Shown one piece after another: positions 52,503 through 61,835 of a DNA stretch of 64,000 nucleotides (position 1 is its first letter; each line of letters starts with the position of its first letter). The stretch is from contig OY969576.1 in assembly GCA_963701245.1 (NCBI GenBank), forward strand, positions 1,488,001 to 1,552,000, in the 5' to 3' direction. This DNA comes from CAWCCP01 sp963701245. GTDB taxonomy: Bacteria > Patescibacteriota > Saccharimonadia > Saccharimonadales > UBA4665. Below the pieces are notes generated by a model, which was not told the origin of the DNA, searched no databases, and was given only the letters and a program-made list of their open reading frames with translations. A program made the position numbers and the translations under genes.

Positions 52503-54638
52503 TTAAAGCCCGCCATAGCTATATTGGGCATTCGGGTATAGCTGCGGCGATTGATCATACGCAGAAATCGTAAATGGCTGCTGACCGGACTTTAAGCCGC
52601 TGGACGGTTGCAGATAGAGCATATTATTTTTTGATTCAATAAGATACTCATCACTAAACCAGCCATACGGTTCATAACTACCTGATCCGGATAGTTGTTG
52701 TTGATGAGCGCCGTTTTGATCGCCTATGAACAAAGTAGTTTTACCATCTTGTGGTTCACTCCAAAAAGACTGTGTATTCGATGGAGCAATCAGATAACTC
52801 GGGTAACTTTGGTCGAACATCGCAGCGGTGAGTGAAGTTGGCGAGGCCACTGTCCCATTCTCATATTGATAGTAGCTCACCGCGTCAGCAGTTGAGCCAT
52901 AAAAGGCAAAATAGATAGAATTCGGAGTGTTTAAGACAGCCCGGACACCACTTACTTGGGCAGCAGCAATCGTTTGCAAATCCTTTTTGGTTTGACCAGA
53001 TGTCGTGATTTCCCGAATCGTATCATTAGAGCTCCCGAGACTTATTGATCCACTGGTCGTACTAAAGACGTTCCAAACAGTTGCATAGACGACCTGTCCT
53101 CCAATAACCGTTATATTATTAAAGCTTTGCTCCGCGTACGCACTGGCCGATCCTTCTGCTTGATTTTGGTCTAACACGGTAGCGTGCCCAAGATCGGCAT
53201 TATAGCTAATAAGTTCTTCATGACCGCTTTGCCAAGCCGGAACTGAGCTAGAGACCTCGTCGTAGAGCAAGGTATGGTCATACCAGCCTATGAGCGTAAA
53301 GTTAGAATTTGAAGTGTCAATATCGGTAAGCTTGCCCGAGGTTGTATCGATTAGATATAAAGCCGGTTGATTGCCAGTTCGCTGAGCCTGAAGTACAAGA
53401 TATCGCCAATCCTGGGTAGCGAGCAAGCTAGTCGTTGCCGGACTTTCTTTACCAGTCCCGGCAAGTACTGTTTGTTGGCCGCTTCCGTCAAGATTCGTCT
53501 TCACGACGTTGATTGTGCCGTTTAGATTAGATAAGAAATACACAGACCCAACTGGTATAAGACCGATCGTATTTGCGCTTACGACACTGTTGGTTATCTG
53601 AATTGTGGCATTGGTTTGGTTATACCCTGCGGAACTAAACGATGCACTCGCCTGCAGTGGGGAGGCCGGTAGGACAACCTCTGTCATGCCGTTTTGGCCA
53701 GTACGGGCAACCGTTCCCAGGACAGTAATTTGCACACCGGCAATTGGCTTGCCGGTAAATTTGTTCACTACCGTAATCGGTACTTTTCGGCCCGCTGCAA
53801 TTAATTTTACGGTAGTTGTCGGACCGGGTTTTAAACCTATGGTTTCGGCGACTGAGTAGCTCTTATAGTAGTGCTTGGATATTGTCAGAGTGGCTGGGCC
53901 CGGTCCTACCTTTAGTGATGCAAGACCACTTGAATTCGTCGTAGCTGACATTCCCTTAATATTGACTGTCGCGCCAATTACCGGTGTATGAGCTTGACTA
54001 TCAATCACCTCTACATTGACTGATGTCTTGAGTACATAACCAAGGAGTTTGTACCGGGTAGTTGGCCAAGTAAATAATCCAATCAACACAACCAAAATAA
54101 GCATCCACCACAGTTTATGTCGAAATACATTCCCTACCTTAGTCAACCAGCTTTCATCCATGACCACCGGGTCATATGATTCAGACGTCGGCTTTTCGTC
54201 AAATGGAGTGATCGCATTTTTCGCGGTGTCGTCTTCCGGCTCGACAATTTTTGCTGATTCGATCTTTGGTGGATTTACAGGCAAAGATGTCACCGACTCA
54301 GTACGAACTGAGTCGTCGATGGTATTCGATTCACTAATCAGTGACGGTGAAGGTCCGGTGTCTGTTGTGGCACCTATTTGTTCAAGTAATGAGTCGGAAT
54401 TGTCAGTAGGCGGAGCTTTTGGTGGCTCCAGAATAGGTGCAGGCTCCACTTCATGCTCAGGTACTGGATTGATTGGTATCTCAGCAGGTTTTTCTTCTTC
54501 TTGTGGTGTTTTGATTTGAATTTTCTTAACTGAAGCAGTTGGTGAAGGGACCTCATTCGGTGGCTTAGAGCCCATGATTTCTTCAACTCTCTCTTCTAAC
54601 TCTGGATCTTCTGAAGATGGTGTTGGCTCACTTGGCAT
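52503..54638 (-). CDS. Membrane-anchored PEGA/carboxypeptidase-regulatory and propeller protein
   Basis: Residues 1-170 are a Pro/Glu-rich cytosolic tail. One helix (LWWMLILVVLIGLFTWPTTR, about 175-194) follows. Outside come two beta-sandwich repeats of the carboxypeptidase-regulatory/PEGA kind (HTPVIGATVNIKGMSATTNS and GKPIAGVQITVLGTVARTGQ). Then a TolB-like propeller of about 400 residues follows, ending QYSYGGL. A paralogue lies at 61836. The long outer part suggests a surface sensor or adhesin. 711 aa. Confidence 0.8.
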   Translation of the reverse strand: MPSEPTPSSEDPELEERVEEIMGSKPPNEVPSPTASVKKIQIKTPQEEEKPAEIPINPVPEHEVEPAPILEPPKAPPTDNSDSLLEQIGATTDTGPSPSLISESNTIDDSVRTESVTSLPVNPPKIESAKIVEPEDDTAKNAITPFDEKPTSESYDPVVMDESWLTKVGNVFRHKLWWMLILVVLIGLFTWPTTRYKLLGYVLKTSVNVEVIDSQAHTPVIGATVNIKGMSATTNSSGLASLKVGPGPATLTISKHYYKSYSVAETIGLKPGPTTTVKLIAAGRKVPITVVNKFTGKPIAGVQITVLGTVARTGQNGMTEVVLPASPLQASASFSSAGYNQTNATIQITNSVVSANTIGLIPVGSVYFLSNLNGTINVVKTNLDGSGQQTVLAGTGKESPATTSLLATQDWRYLVLQAQRTGNQPALYLIDTTSGKLTDIDTSNSNFTLIGWYDHTLLYDEVSSSVPAWQSGHEELISYNADLGHATVLDQNQAEGSASAYAEQSFNNITVIGGQVVYATVWNVFSTTSGSISLGSSNDTIREITTSGQTKKDLQTIAAAQVSGVRAVLNTPNSIYFAFYGSTADAVSYYQYENGTVASPTSLTAAMFDQSYPSYLIAPSNTQSFWSEPQDGKTTLFIGDQNGAHQQQLSGSGSYEPYGWFSDEYLIESKNNMLYLQPSSGLKSGQQPFTISAYDQSPQLYPNAQYSYGGL

Positions 54639-54926
54639 ACTTAAATCGTCTTATGCTTTAAATTTACCATTAGTGTAACAAACCTATCGGTCACTTCGAA
54701 AGGCCGACAATCACATAATCACCATAGCTGAAAAAATATGGCGTACTTAGAATCATTAACTAAAAAGCTAGACTAAATGGCTAATGAGTGAGAAGACGAG
54801 TGCGTTTAATCGTTTTTTGGGGATAATATAAAAACTCATAGCGTAAAAATTCGTTAGCGCCCTATTTGTTTTTCGGGACTTCCAACTATCTTACGTTATT
54901 CAATGCAAACAGGTCAAGCTTAAAAA

Positions 54927-55586
54927 TTGCCGCGAGTCCATTACAATGATCATATGCATATCGCTTCACCGACAATCTTGAAACAGGCTAGTCAACAGTT
55001 ATCCAAATACGATGCCATACTTGCACCAGTGATCACTAAGGTAGGTGTCTGCACGATTTTCCCCCACCGGAACTATTATTGGGAGCTTATCGATAGCATT
55101 ATTTCGCAGCAGTTAAGCGTCAAAGCAGCCGCCAGCATTGAAAATCGATTTCGTACACTCCTTAAAAGTGACTACCCTACACCAGAAGCTATTTTGGCGG
55201 TATCCGTTGACAGTCTACGCACCGCCGGTTTAAGCCGTCCAAAAGCCATTTATATCCACGATTTAGCGCAGCATATCCAAGATGGCAAAGTAAAATTTGA
55301 TACTTTTGAGACGCTGAGCAATGAAGCAATTATTACCGAACTTACCCTCGTCAAAGGCATTGGGGAGTGGACCGCCCATATGTTTCTTATTTTTTGTATG
55401 GGTCGTTTGGATGTCCTGGCTACCGGTGATTTAGGGATACGAAACGGCGTACGAAAATTATATGGCTTTGAACAACCGCCCAATCCAATCGATATCCGGC
55501 AAGTTGCCATAGATCATCATTGGCACCCCTACGAATCGGTAGCTTGTTGGTATGTATGGCGAAGTCTTAATAACCTGCCAGCTTAA
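54927..55586 (+). CDS. DNA-3-methyladenine glycosylase II-like (AlkA type)
   Basis: This HhH-GPD glycosylase removes alkylated bases. The motif LVKGIGEWTAHMFLIFCMGR with the downstream catalytic Asp (LDVLATGDLGIRNGVRK) is clear. The likely start is the ATG at 54954 (MHIASPTIL). Only the core domain is present (about 210 aa), without the N-terminal AlkA domain. It is convergent with the next gene, overlapping by four bases. Confidence 0.9.
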   Translation: MPRVHYNDHMHIASPTILKQASQQLSKYDAILAPVITKVGVCTIFPHRNYYWELIDSIISQQLSVKAAASIENRFRTLLKSDYPTPEAILAVSVDSLRTAGLSRPKAIYIHDLAQHIQDGKVKFDTFETLSNEAIITELTLVKGIGEWTAHMFLIFCMGRLDVLATGDLGIRNGVRKLYGFEQPPNPIDIRQVAIDHHWHPYESVACWYVWRSLNNLPA

Positions 55587-56506
55587 TGAAATTGCATCGA
55601 TTCAAAGGCACTCAATGTTTGCACAAATAGTTCGTTAGATTGCCAGGTGTTAGAGGTAATACCAAGAGGAATCTGTCCTGTCCCGGTACACTCAGTCGTA
55701 AAGCACCGGTAAAAAGAAGCACTGATAATCGGATCGACAGATAAGCTCGACGCCGTGATCGCTTGATTTTGAGCAAACTGTGTCGTTCCACTGATGAGTA
55801 CTTCTTGAAACTGCTGACTTGGGTTTGCCCCAGCGGTTAAGTCGATGTAGGTTAGGTAAGGATACTTATACTGTGAGCTAGTTGGGTTAGTGTAGGCAAA
55901 TTGCGTAGATGCGAGAGCAGCCGTCGCTGTCCCAGAAGCGAGTTCACTAATAGATGATGAAACGGGTCGGATAGAAATCACCACCTTGCCACTCGTGCTC
56001 GTACCACTGGCATCAATAATCGTCGTGGCAGGTGAAGTAATAGTTATCGGCTGATCAGTCGTATTATCATCGGAAGCCGGAACAGCCGTCCAGCCAGTTG
56101 GCATCGTGAGTGTAAAATTTAAATCATTGCCGTTGGAAACGTATTGATTGTTTGTACCAGAGACAGACTGACTAGCTTTTGGAGCGGTGCTAGTTCCCCC
56201 AGTTTTTGTCGCTTCGGTCTTATTTCCCCGAGTAACTGATTTGGCTGCTTGCATATGATGCTGTTTGAGGGTGTAGTAGCCACCGCCAGCCAGTATAGCT
56301 AAAACGACTAGACAAGCGATAATGATGAGCGGCCATTTGCGTGTTGATTCAGTCGGCGGCACGACACTGCGCATATAAGCGAGCCGGTTTTCTTCGCTAT
56401 CAGGCTGCTCATCATCATATTGATCAACAATAGTCACCCGGTCATCATCAGCTTCAGTCGATGAAGTTTGACCTGGATTTGAACTATGATATCGTTCCTG
56501 GTCCAT
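55583..56506 (-). CDS. Hypothetical membrane-anchored extracellular protein
   Basis: A cytosolic acidic tail (about 60 residues) leads to one helix (WPLIIIACLVVLAILAGGGY, about 78-97). A Ser/Thr-rich linker and a beta-rich outer domain follow (FTLTMPTGWTAVPASDDN; YRCFTTECTGTGQIP with a Cys pair). This outer domain resembles PsbP/lipoprotein-like folds, but not surely. 307 aa. Function unknown. Confidence 0.7.
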   Translation of the reverse strand: MDQERYHSSNPGQTSSTEADDDRVTIVDQYDDEQPDSEENRLAYMRSVVPPTESTRKWPLIIIACLVVLAILAGGGYYTLKQHHMQAAKSVTRGNKTEATKTGGTSTAPKASQSVSGTNNQYVSNGNDLNFTLTMPTGWTAVPASDDNTTDQPITITSPATTIIDASGTSTSGKVVISIRPVSSSISELASGTATAALASTQFAYTNPTSSQYKYPYLTYIDLTAGANPSQQFQEVLISGTTQFAQNQAITASSLSVDPIISASFYRCFTTECTGTGQIPLGITSNTWQSNELFVQTLSAFESMQFH

Positions 56507-56601
56507 ATCTCAAAGTATACGCTTATGCCTTGGCTTTGTTCTGTAATCAATAGTGTAGTCAGTCGACGAATGTAATTGCGACTACTAATTCTTTGGGGAA
56601 A

Positions 56602-57906
56602 TTATGGTGCTAAACGATTGATGTCCCGTGGGAAGAGAATGGCTTCCTTCACGTTACCAAGTCCAATGGTTTTTTCAGTTAAGCGATCGATACCAAAGCC
56701 AAAGCCACCATGAGCCGGCAAGCCGTATTTAAAGGCACTGACGTAGGCAGCAAAGCCCGGACTATCGGGATCTACGCCAGCTTTTTTCATTTGCTCGATG
56801 AGTTCTGCATAGCGGTGTTCTCGCTGTGGTACGGTGGATATTTCAATACCGCGGAAGAGCAAATCAGCTGATCGAGCGGTCCCTTCCTCACCTTTCATAT
56901 GATAGAATTTCATTTTGCTTTCTGGCAGGCCAGTTGCAAACACCGCCTCGCAACCATCATGTTCTTTGGCGTATTCGCAAATCCATCTTTCTTCATCTGG
57001 TGTGAGATCAATTTCTTGACTCATGTCCTTAGCGGTAGCTTCCTGGTACAGTTCGTGAATTTGCTTCATCGTATACCGAGGAAAGTCCGGCTTAAGCATA
57101 AGCGGTGGTGCACTAAGGCTCGCCAGTTCGTCTTTATGCTCGTCGTACAATTTAGTCAGTACACTATAGACCAAATCCTGCAAAAGCTTCAGGATATCTT
57201 CGTGCCCCTCAATGAAGCCCATTTCGACATCGAGCATCGTGACTTCTGAGACGTGCCTGGTCGTTGCGCTTAGTTCAGCTCGAAAGGCAGGTGCAATCTC
57301 AAAGACTCGCTCAAACACACCAACCATAATTTGCTTATACAGCTGTGGGCTCTGGGCAAGCGTGGCCTCTTGACCAAAGTAATCAGTTTTAAAAACTTCC
57401 GCGCCACCCTCGGCAGCACCGGCAACCAATTTCGGCGTATTTATTTCCACAAAATCGTGTTGATACAGATACTCGCGGATGTAGTGTTCCAGCTCACTGC
57501 GCAGCTTAAATATTTTCGCCTCTTGCAGATTTCTCAGACCCAAAACACGATAATCAAACAATGTATCGAGATTCTCTGGCTTATGACTCAAAGGCTTGTC
57601 AATTTCAATAGGCGGTTCCGATTCGACAGGTGATAAAACAGTGACTTTGGCATCATGCAGCTCTGCCCCGCCTGGTGCCCTAGTCTCTTCTTTCACCAAG
57701 CCATCAATGGCCAAAACGGTACCGGTTTGCATACCACGCAATTTTTCGACTTCCGCCTTATCTTGGATAACAATCTGTACAATGCCATGTCGATCTCTAA
57801 GGTTAATAAAGGTCAATCCTCCAAGCAATCGTTTCTTGTGTAACCACCCCTCGACATGTACCGTCTCGCCAATATGGTCTTTTACTTGGTCACTTAATAT
57901 TCTCAT
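56602..57906 (-). CDS. aspS: Aspartyl-tRNA synthetase, archaeal/eukaryotic type (probably non-discriminating)
   Basis: Class II synthetase with an OB-fold anticodon domain (GETVHVEGWLHKKRLLGGLT) and motif 2 (FEIAPAFRAELSATTRHVSE). Motif 3 is GFGFGIDRL, and the C-terminus AILFPRDINRLAP is typical. At 434 aa it lacks the GAD insertion of bacterial AspRS. Enzymes of this type usually charge both tRNA-Asp and tRNA-Asn and rely on GatCAB to form Asn-tRNA. Confidence 0.95.
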   Translation of the reverse strand: MRILSDQVKDHIGETVHVEGWLHKKRLLGGLTFINLRDRHGIVQIVIQDKAEVEKLRGMQTGTVLAIDGLVKEETRAPGGAELHDAKVTVLSPVESEPPIEIDKPLSHKPENLDTLFDYRVLGLRNLQEAKIFKLRSELEHYIREYLYQHDFVEINTPKLVAGAAEGGAEVFKTDYFGQEATLAQSPQLYKQIMVGVFERVFEIAPAFRAELSATTRHVSEVTMLDVEMGFIEGHEDILKLLQDLVYSVLTKLYDEHKDELASLSAPPLMLKPDFPRYTMKQIHELYQEATAKDMSQEIDLTPDEERWICEYAKEHDGCEAVFATGLPESKMKFYHMKGEEGTARSADLLFRGIEISTVPQREHRYAELIEQMKKAGVDPDSPGFAAYVSAFKYGLPAHGGFGFGIDRLTEKTIGLGNVKEAILFPRDINRLAP

Positions 57907-58058
57907 AACAAAATTACTCCAATTTAGTATAGCTAGTGTTAATGGCCTATTAGACGGATCGATTACGCAAGAACGCTGTCGGCGAACAGCCTGCGCCGAT
58001 CCGGGTATTTATGTTGGTGAGAGATTGATAATACCTCATGTCCACGCTATTCTACCAC

Positions 58059-59099
58059 TTATTTATCAGATTGCACTACTTCATCGCTCGTCTCGAGTTC
58101 GACTTCATTTATAGCACGATGACGAGCCGCCACGGCACTGCGGTCAGCATATTGGTCAAAATCATCGCCGGGAATATGCCCCAGCAGCACCTTAAGAATA
58201 TCTTGGACCGTTATAATTCCAAGGTACTCCTCAGCACTGTTTATCACTATAAACAAGGGATGGTTGGTGGTAAAAAAAGCATGCAATACGTCACGCAAGG
58301 AGTCTTCTTCGTTGACATAGTATACGGTCGAATCCATAACATCACGGACATGACCCGATGTTTTAATACTCAATTGTTTGAAAGCTAATATACCGACAAT
58401 AGCTCCTCGCGGTGTTTCACTGACGAGCACATAATCTTGTCCAAGTTCATGCAATTCGTTGATGAGTATCGGCCCCGCGACATCACTTGCCAGAATCGTC
58501 TTCAAATTTTGTCTGGAAGTAAAACTATCAGCCACCTTCAAGTCATCGAACTGTAAGGTATGTTTCACGATGTCCAACTCCTCCTGGCTGAGTCGGTTAT
58601 CTTCTTGTTGTTGCTGCTGCTCGATGAGTGCAAGCAAATCACTTCTTTCGAATAAACCAGTGTGGTCAGCTCTTACACGGTGTTTTTCCTCAATATGTGC
58701 ACCGCGGTTAATGACCGGGTAAAGTGTACGTACGAGCCAAGCAAAGAACGGAGTCGCTGTGGCGGTAAAACGCGCTCCGAGGCCACTGACTCTTGTATCT
58801 GGTAACCATGAAAAGGCAAGCCAAAGGACTACCAGCACAATTACCACACTAAGCCAGATTGGTTGCGCTCGAGCTAATAAAATAAAACTCACTGCACTAA
58901 AGAGAATAATCAGTATCAATAAGAGCACTCGCAGACTGCTGCCATAGGCAACCGCGCGATATAACTTTTCAGCTAATGGATCATGTCGTTCGGCTCGACG
59001 CTTCAGTTCTTTCAGTGGTAAATAGGTGTACGTTTTGCGAGCAACGACTAAACCGATGACGATGAACAATAGTAGACATGCAAAAATGGTGTCGGCCAT
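58059..59099 (-). CDS. CNNM/HlyC-like membrane protein with CBS pair
   Basis: A 346-residue protein with an N-terminal helix, a charged stretch, and two more helices (VLLLILIILFSAVSFILLA; IWLSVVIVLVVLWLAFSW). The C-terminal half carries a linker EDNRLSQEELDIVKHTLQF and two CBS motifs (ILINELHELGQDYVLVSETP; ITVQDILKVLLG). CBS pairs bind adenine nucleotides and gate transporters. It resembles CorC/CNNM proteins, but the membrane part is shortened. Confidence 0.8.
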   Translation of the reverse strand: MADTIFACLLLFIVIGLVVARKTYTYLPLKELKRRAERHDPLAEKLYRAVAYGSSLRVLLLILIILFSAVSFILLARAQPIWLSVVIVLVVLWLAFSWLPDTRVSGLGARFTATATPFFAWLVRTLYPVINRGAHIEEKHRVRADHTGLFERSDLLALIEQQQQQEDNRLSQEELDIVKHTLQFDDLKVADSFTSRQNLKTILASDVAGPILINELHELGQDYVLVSETPRGAIVGILAFKQLSIKTSGHVRDVMDSTVYYVNEEDSLRDVLHAFFTTNHPLFIVINSAEEYLGIITVQDILKVLLGHIPGDDFDQYADRSAVAARHRAINEVELETSDEVVQSDK

Positions 59100-59262
59100 A
59101 TTGTATAAGCTTATACTTAATGATTAGTTTTTTGAAGAATTTAAGTTTTAATGGCATGACCTGATAATTGCCTGAGAGGAATTTTCGATTAGGTCGTTGA
59201 TACGTAAAACGTACCGTATAGTATATTGTATAAAGTAATACTAATGGTAACGGAGTAGCACA

Positions 59263-59967
59263 ATGTCCAAACAATTCTGGGGAGTACTTGTCATCATAGC
59301 CCTAGTTTTTGTCGGAATATTTATATTCAGCGGCAATAAAAACAATACGACGAGCTCAAATAACAGTAATGCCAAACCAAGTGAACACATTGAAGGTCTC
59401 GGACAGGACAATGTGACATTAGTCGAATATGGTGACTTCGAATGTCCGTACTGTGAAGAATACTTCCCTATTGTTCAGCAAGTTCAGCAAGCTTTTAATA
59501 ACCAGATCTTTTTCCAGTTCCGTAATTTTCCATTAACCAGTATTCACCCGAACGCCTTCGCTGGAGCCAGAGCCGCTGAAGCTGCTGCTTTGCAAGGCAA
59601 GTTTTGGCAAATGCACGACGCTCTGTATGATTCCATCAACTGGCAGGTGTGGAGTACTTCAAATGATCCAACGCCTTACTTCAATCAATATGCGCAAGAG
59701 CTCGGATTAAATGTCAATAAATTTAAAACTGACTTCGCGTCACAGGCCGTTAATAATACCGTCACTGCCGATATGGCAGCCGGGAATAAACTTAATATCC
59801 AGGGTACTCCTAGCTTCTTCTTGGATGGTAAGCAAATTCAACCCGCGCCGACTGTTGCCTCATTCTCTAGCTTTATCAATGCAGCTATAGCCAAACAACA
59901 AGCAGCCGCCAAGTCTACCAGTGCTTCCACCTCTACAACCACTTCTACTCCGGCAAAAACTCAGTAA
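59263..59967 (+). CDS. DsbA-like thiol oxidoreductase, membrane-anchored
   Basis: An N-terminal helix (GVLVIIALVFVGIFIFSG) anchors a thioredoxin-fold domain outside. It has the active site FECPYCEEYFP (CPYC), ANAFAGARAAEAAALQGKFW-like helices and the cis-Pro loop GTPSFFLDG. A Ser/Thr-rich tail ends the protein. It would form disulfides in surface proteins, such as those with Cys pairs in this window. 234 aa. Confidence 0.92.
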   Translation: MSKQFWGVLVIIALVFVGIFIFSGNKNNTTSSNNSNAKPSEHIEGLGQDNVTLVEYGDFECPYCEEYFPIVQQVQQAFNNQIFFQFRNFPLTSIHPNAFAGARAAEAAALQGKFWQMHDALYDSINWQVWSTSNDPTPYFNQYAQELGLNVNKFKTDFASQAVNNTVTADMAAGNKLNIQGTPSFFLDGKQIQPAPTVASFSSFINAAIAKQQAAAKSTSASTSTTTSTPAKTQ

Positions 59968-60185
59968 TACCTATCGATCATCAGCCGAAGCTTTTTTAGG
60001 ACAGTCGCTTCTTTGGCGTACTACTTTGGGTTAGGCTTTCATGCTGCTGTTAACAACACGCGCGCAGGATTTTAGTATTCCAAAAATTCTCGCCACACTG
60101 GCCGATACACGCGCACTGGAATTATTTCCAAGGGGCTATTATGTATTTTTATTTTTACGGGCATGGTTTTATTTCTCCGTAGCAA

Positions 60186-60226
60186 GCCAAACGCTCCCAT
60201 ACGTTTGGCATTTTTATTTTTTTAAG
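60186..60226 (+). terminator. Strong intrinsic terminator
   Basis: GCCAAACG-CTCCCATA-CGTTTGGC is followed by ATTTTTATTTTTTT. The DsbA-like gene ends 220 bases upstream. The stretch 59968-60185 has no convincing gene, so this may end the dsbA transcript or a small RNA. Confidence 0.85.
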
Positions 60227-60321
60227 TAATAATTTTTATCTCACACGACCCCTAAACAGAGTCAATGAAGTGTTAATATTCTAACGAAACTGCTTGTGCA
60301 TGTCAACTAATTTTTTGCTAT

Positions 60322-61782
60322 TGTTAGCCCAAATTTAAAATCGGAGTACCTTCTTGAGGTAGTTATCGAGAACACAAAATCAAAATCGGAGTGGAGTTAA
60401 GACAAATTTAAAATTGGAGTTGGTATCTGTATCCTTAGCTTGTAATAAGGAGGGGATATGAGCCAGGTTCACAAGACATTTAGCGACGATGAGGTAAAAC
60501 AATTACTAAAGTGGTATGAGGACGGCATAAAGACAAAAGCTGAGGTTCAGCAGTCACTGGGGATTAAAGACAGTCAGTTTTACCTGCTGCTGGCTAGATT
60601 CAGAGACAAGCCAAAAAAGTTTAGTGTAGCCTACCATAGGATACGGGCAACCCGTAGCCTACCGTCAGTAGTAGTCAAACAGATTCGTAAGGAACTAGAG
60701 ATCGAACACGGCCTCATTAAAAGTTCAGCTAATCCGGTAATGTTCTTTAACTACGCATATATCCGAGATAACGTAGAAGCCAGTACCGGACATAAACTAT
60801 CAGCCCAAACGGTCGTTAACTATGCCAAGAGATGGAACTACTACATTGAGAAGCCTAAACGTAAGGCTCACACCAGAGAAGTTCTAACTGATTCGGTTGG
60901 CATGCTGCTTCAGCATGATGCCTCTTCCCATCAATGGTCGCCGTATGTCTTCCGTGGTGACGGCAAACCCCAGAAATGGTCACTCATTACAACCATTGAC
61001 GATCATAGCCGCAAACTGCTTTATGCCGAGATGTTTGAGCGTGAATCAGCTTGGGCGCACATCCTAGCTCTGGAGTCGGTAGTCTTAAGTTACGGTATTG
61101 GTATCCAGTACTACTCAGATAACCACGCTATCTTCAGATATGTAGTTAACAGGGACAAAGGTCCAAGTGCTGCTAACTACCAGCATATACTTGGCACTGA
61201 CGACATAGCCCCACAGTGGAAACAATCGGTTGAAGCAGCCGGCATGAAAGTAACCTATGCCTTGAGCCCGGAAGCTAAAGGTAAAATTGAAAGACCCTAC
61301 CACTGGCTGCAAGACAGGATTGTCAGAAGAGCAGCCAGGGATCATGTTAAAACCATTGATGGTATCCGTTTAATCCTGTCTCAGGAGGTAGACCGCTACA
61401 ACAACCGGCAAGTTCATTCAACAACTGGCGAGATACCGGCTAAGCGATTTGAGAGAGCCATCCAGGAAGACAGAAGCTGTTTTAGGCCGCTTGATGTTAT
61501 TCAAGCTAGACCACCGGTTACCTCAACCAAGGATATCTTTTGCTTAAGGTCAGAACGTAAAGTCAACGGCTATGGCAAAATCTCTTTTGACGGACTTAGC
61601 TTAAGCGTCCCCGGGCATCTGCCTGATGGCACGGCTGTTAGCCTGCATATTATTCCAGATACTCAGTTTACAGAGATCCGTTTCCTTAGACAGAACCAAG
61701 TACTTGGCTACCAGCAGATACCAACACCAAAATCACTCCGGTTTTAATTTTGGGATGCTACGTTTTTAAATTTGGGTTAACA
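60322..61782 (+). mobile_element. IS481-like insertion sequence, copy 2 (1461 bp)
   Basis: Same ends and length as copy 1, and the encoded protein is identical. It is flanked by a different 15-base target duplication, CTAATTTTTTGCTAT (60307-60321 and 61783-61797). It landed between the dsbA terminator and the propeller-protein gene and breaks no gene. Confidence 0.95.
60458..61747 (+). CDS. DDE transposase, IS481/ISNCY-like, copy 2
   Basis: Its 429-residue product is identical to that at 37009-38298, with the same Asp-Asp-Glu triad (QHDASS, YYSDNH, GKIERP). The perfect identity and intact target duplications point to very recent movement. Confidence 0.93.
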   Translation: MSQVHKTFSDDEVKQLLKWYEDGIKTKAEVQQSLGIKDSQFYLLLARFRDKPKKFSVAYHRIRATRSLPSVVVKQIRKELEIEHGLIKSSANPVMFFNYAYIRDNVEASTGHKLSAQTVVNYAKRWNYYIEKPKRKAHTREVLTDSVGMLLQHDASSHQWSPYVFRGDGKPQKWSLITTIDDHSRKLLYAEMFERESAWAHILALESVVLSYGIGIQYYSDNHAIFRYVVNRDKGPSAANYQHILGTDDIAPQWKQSVEAAGMKVTYALSPEAKGKIERPYHWLQDRIVRRAARDHVKTIDGIRLILSQEVDRYNNRQVHSTTGEIPAKRFERAIQEDRSCFRPLDVIQARPPVTSTKDIFCLRSERKVNGYGKISFDGLSLSVPGHLPDGTAVSLHIIPDTQFTEIRFLRQNQVLGYQQIPTPKSLRF

Positions 61783-61835
61783 CTAATTTTTTGCTATTGC
61801 CCCGCTAGACCGGACTAGAAACTGAATAAGTCCAC

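Noticed and set aside
60041..60229. 62-aa plus-strand frame before the IS481 copy
   Set aside because: It ends inside the strong terminator hairpin and has no ribosome-binding site; its composition looks like read-through of an AT-rich terminator.
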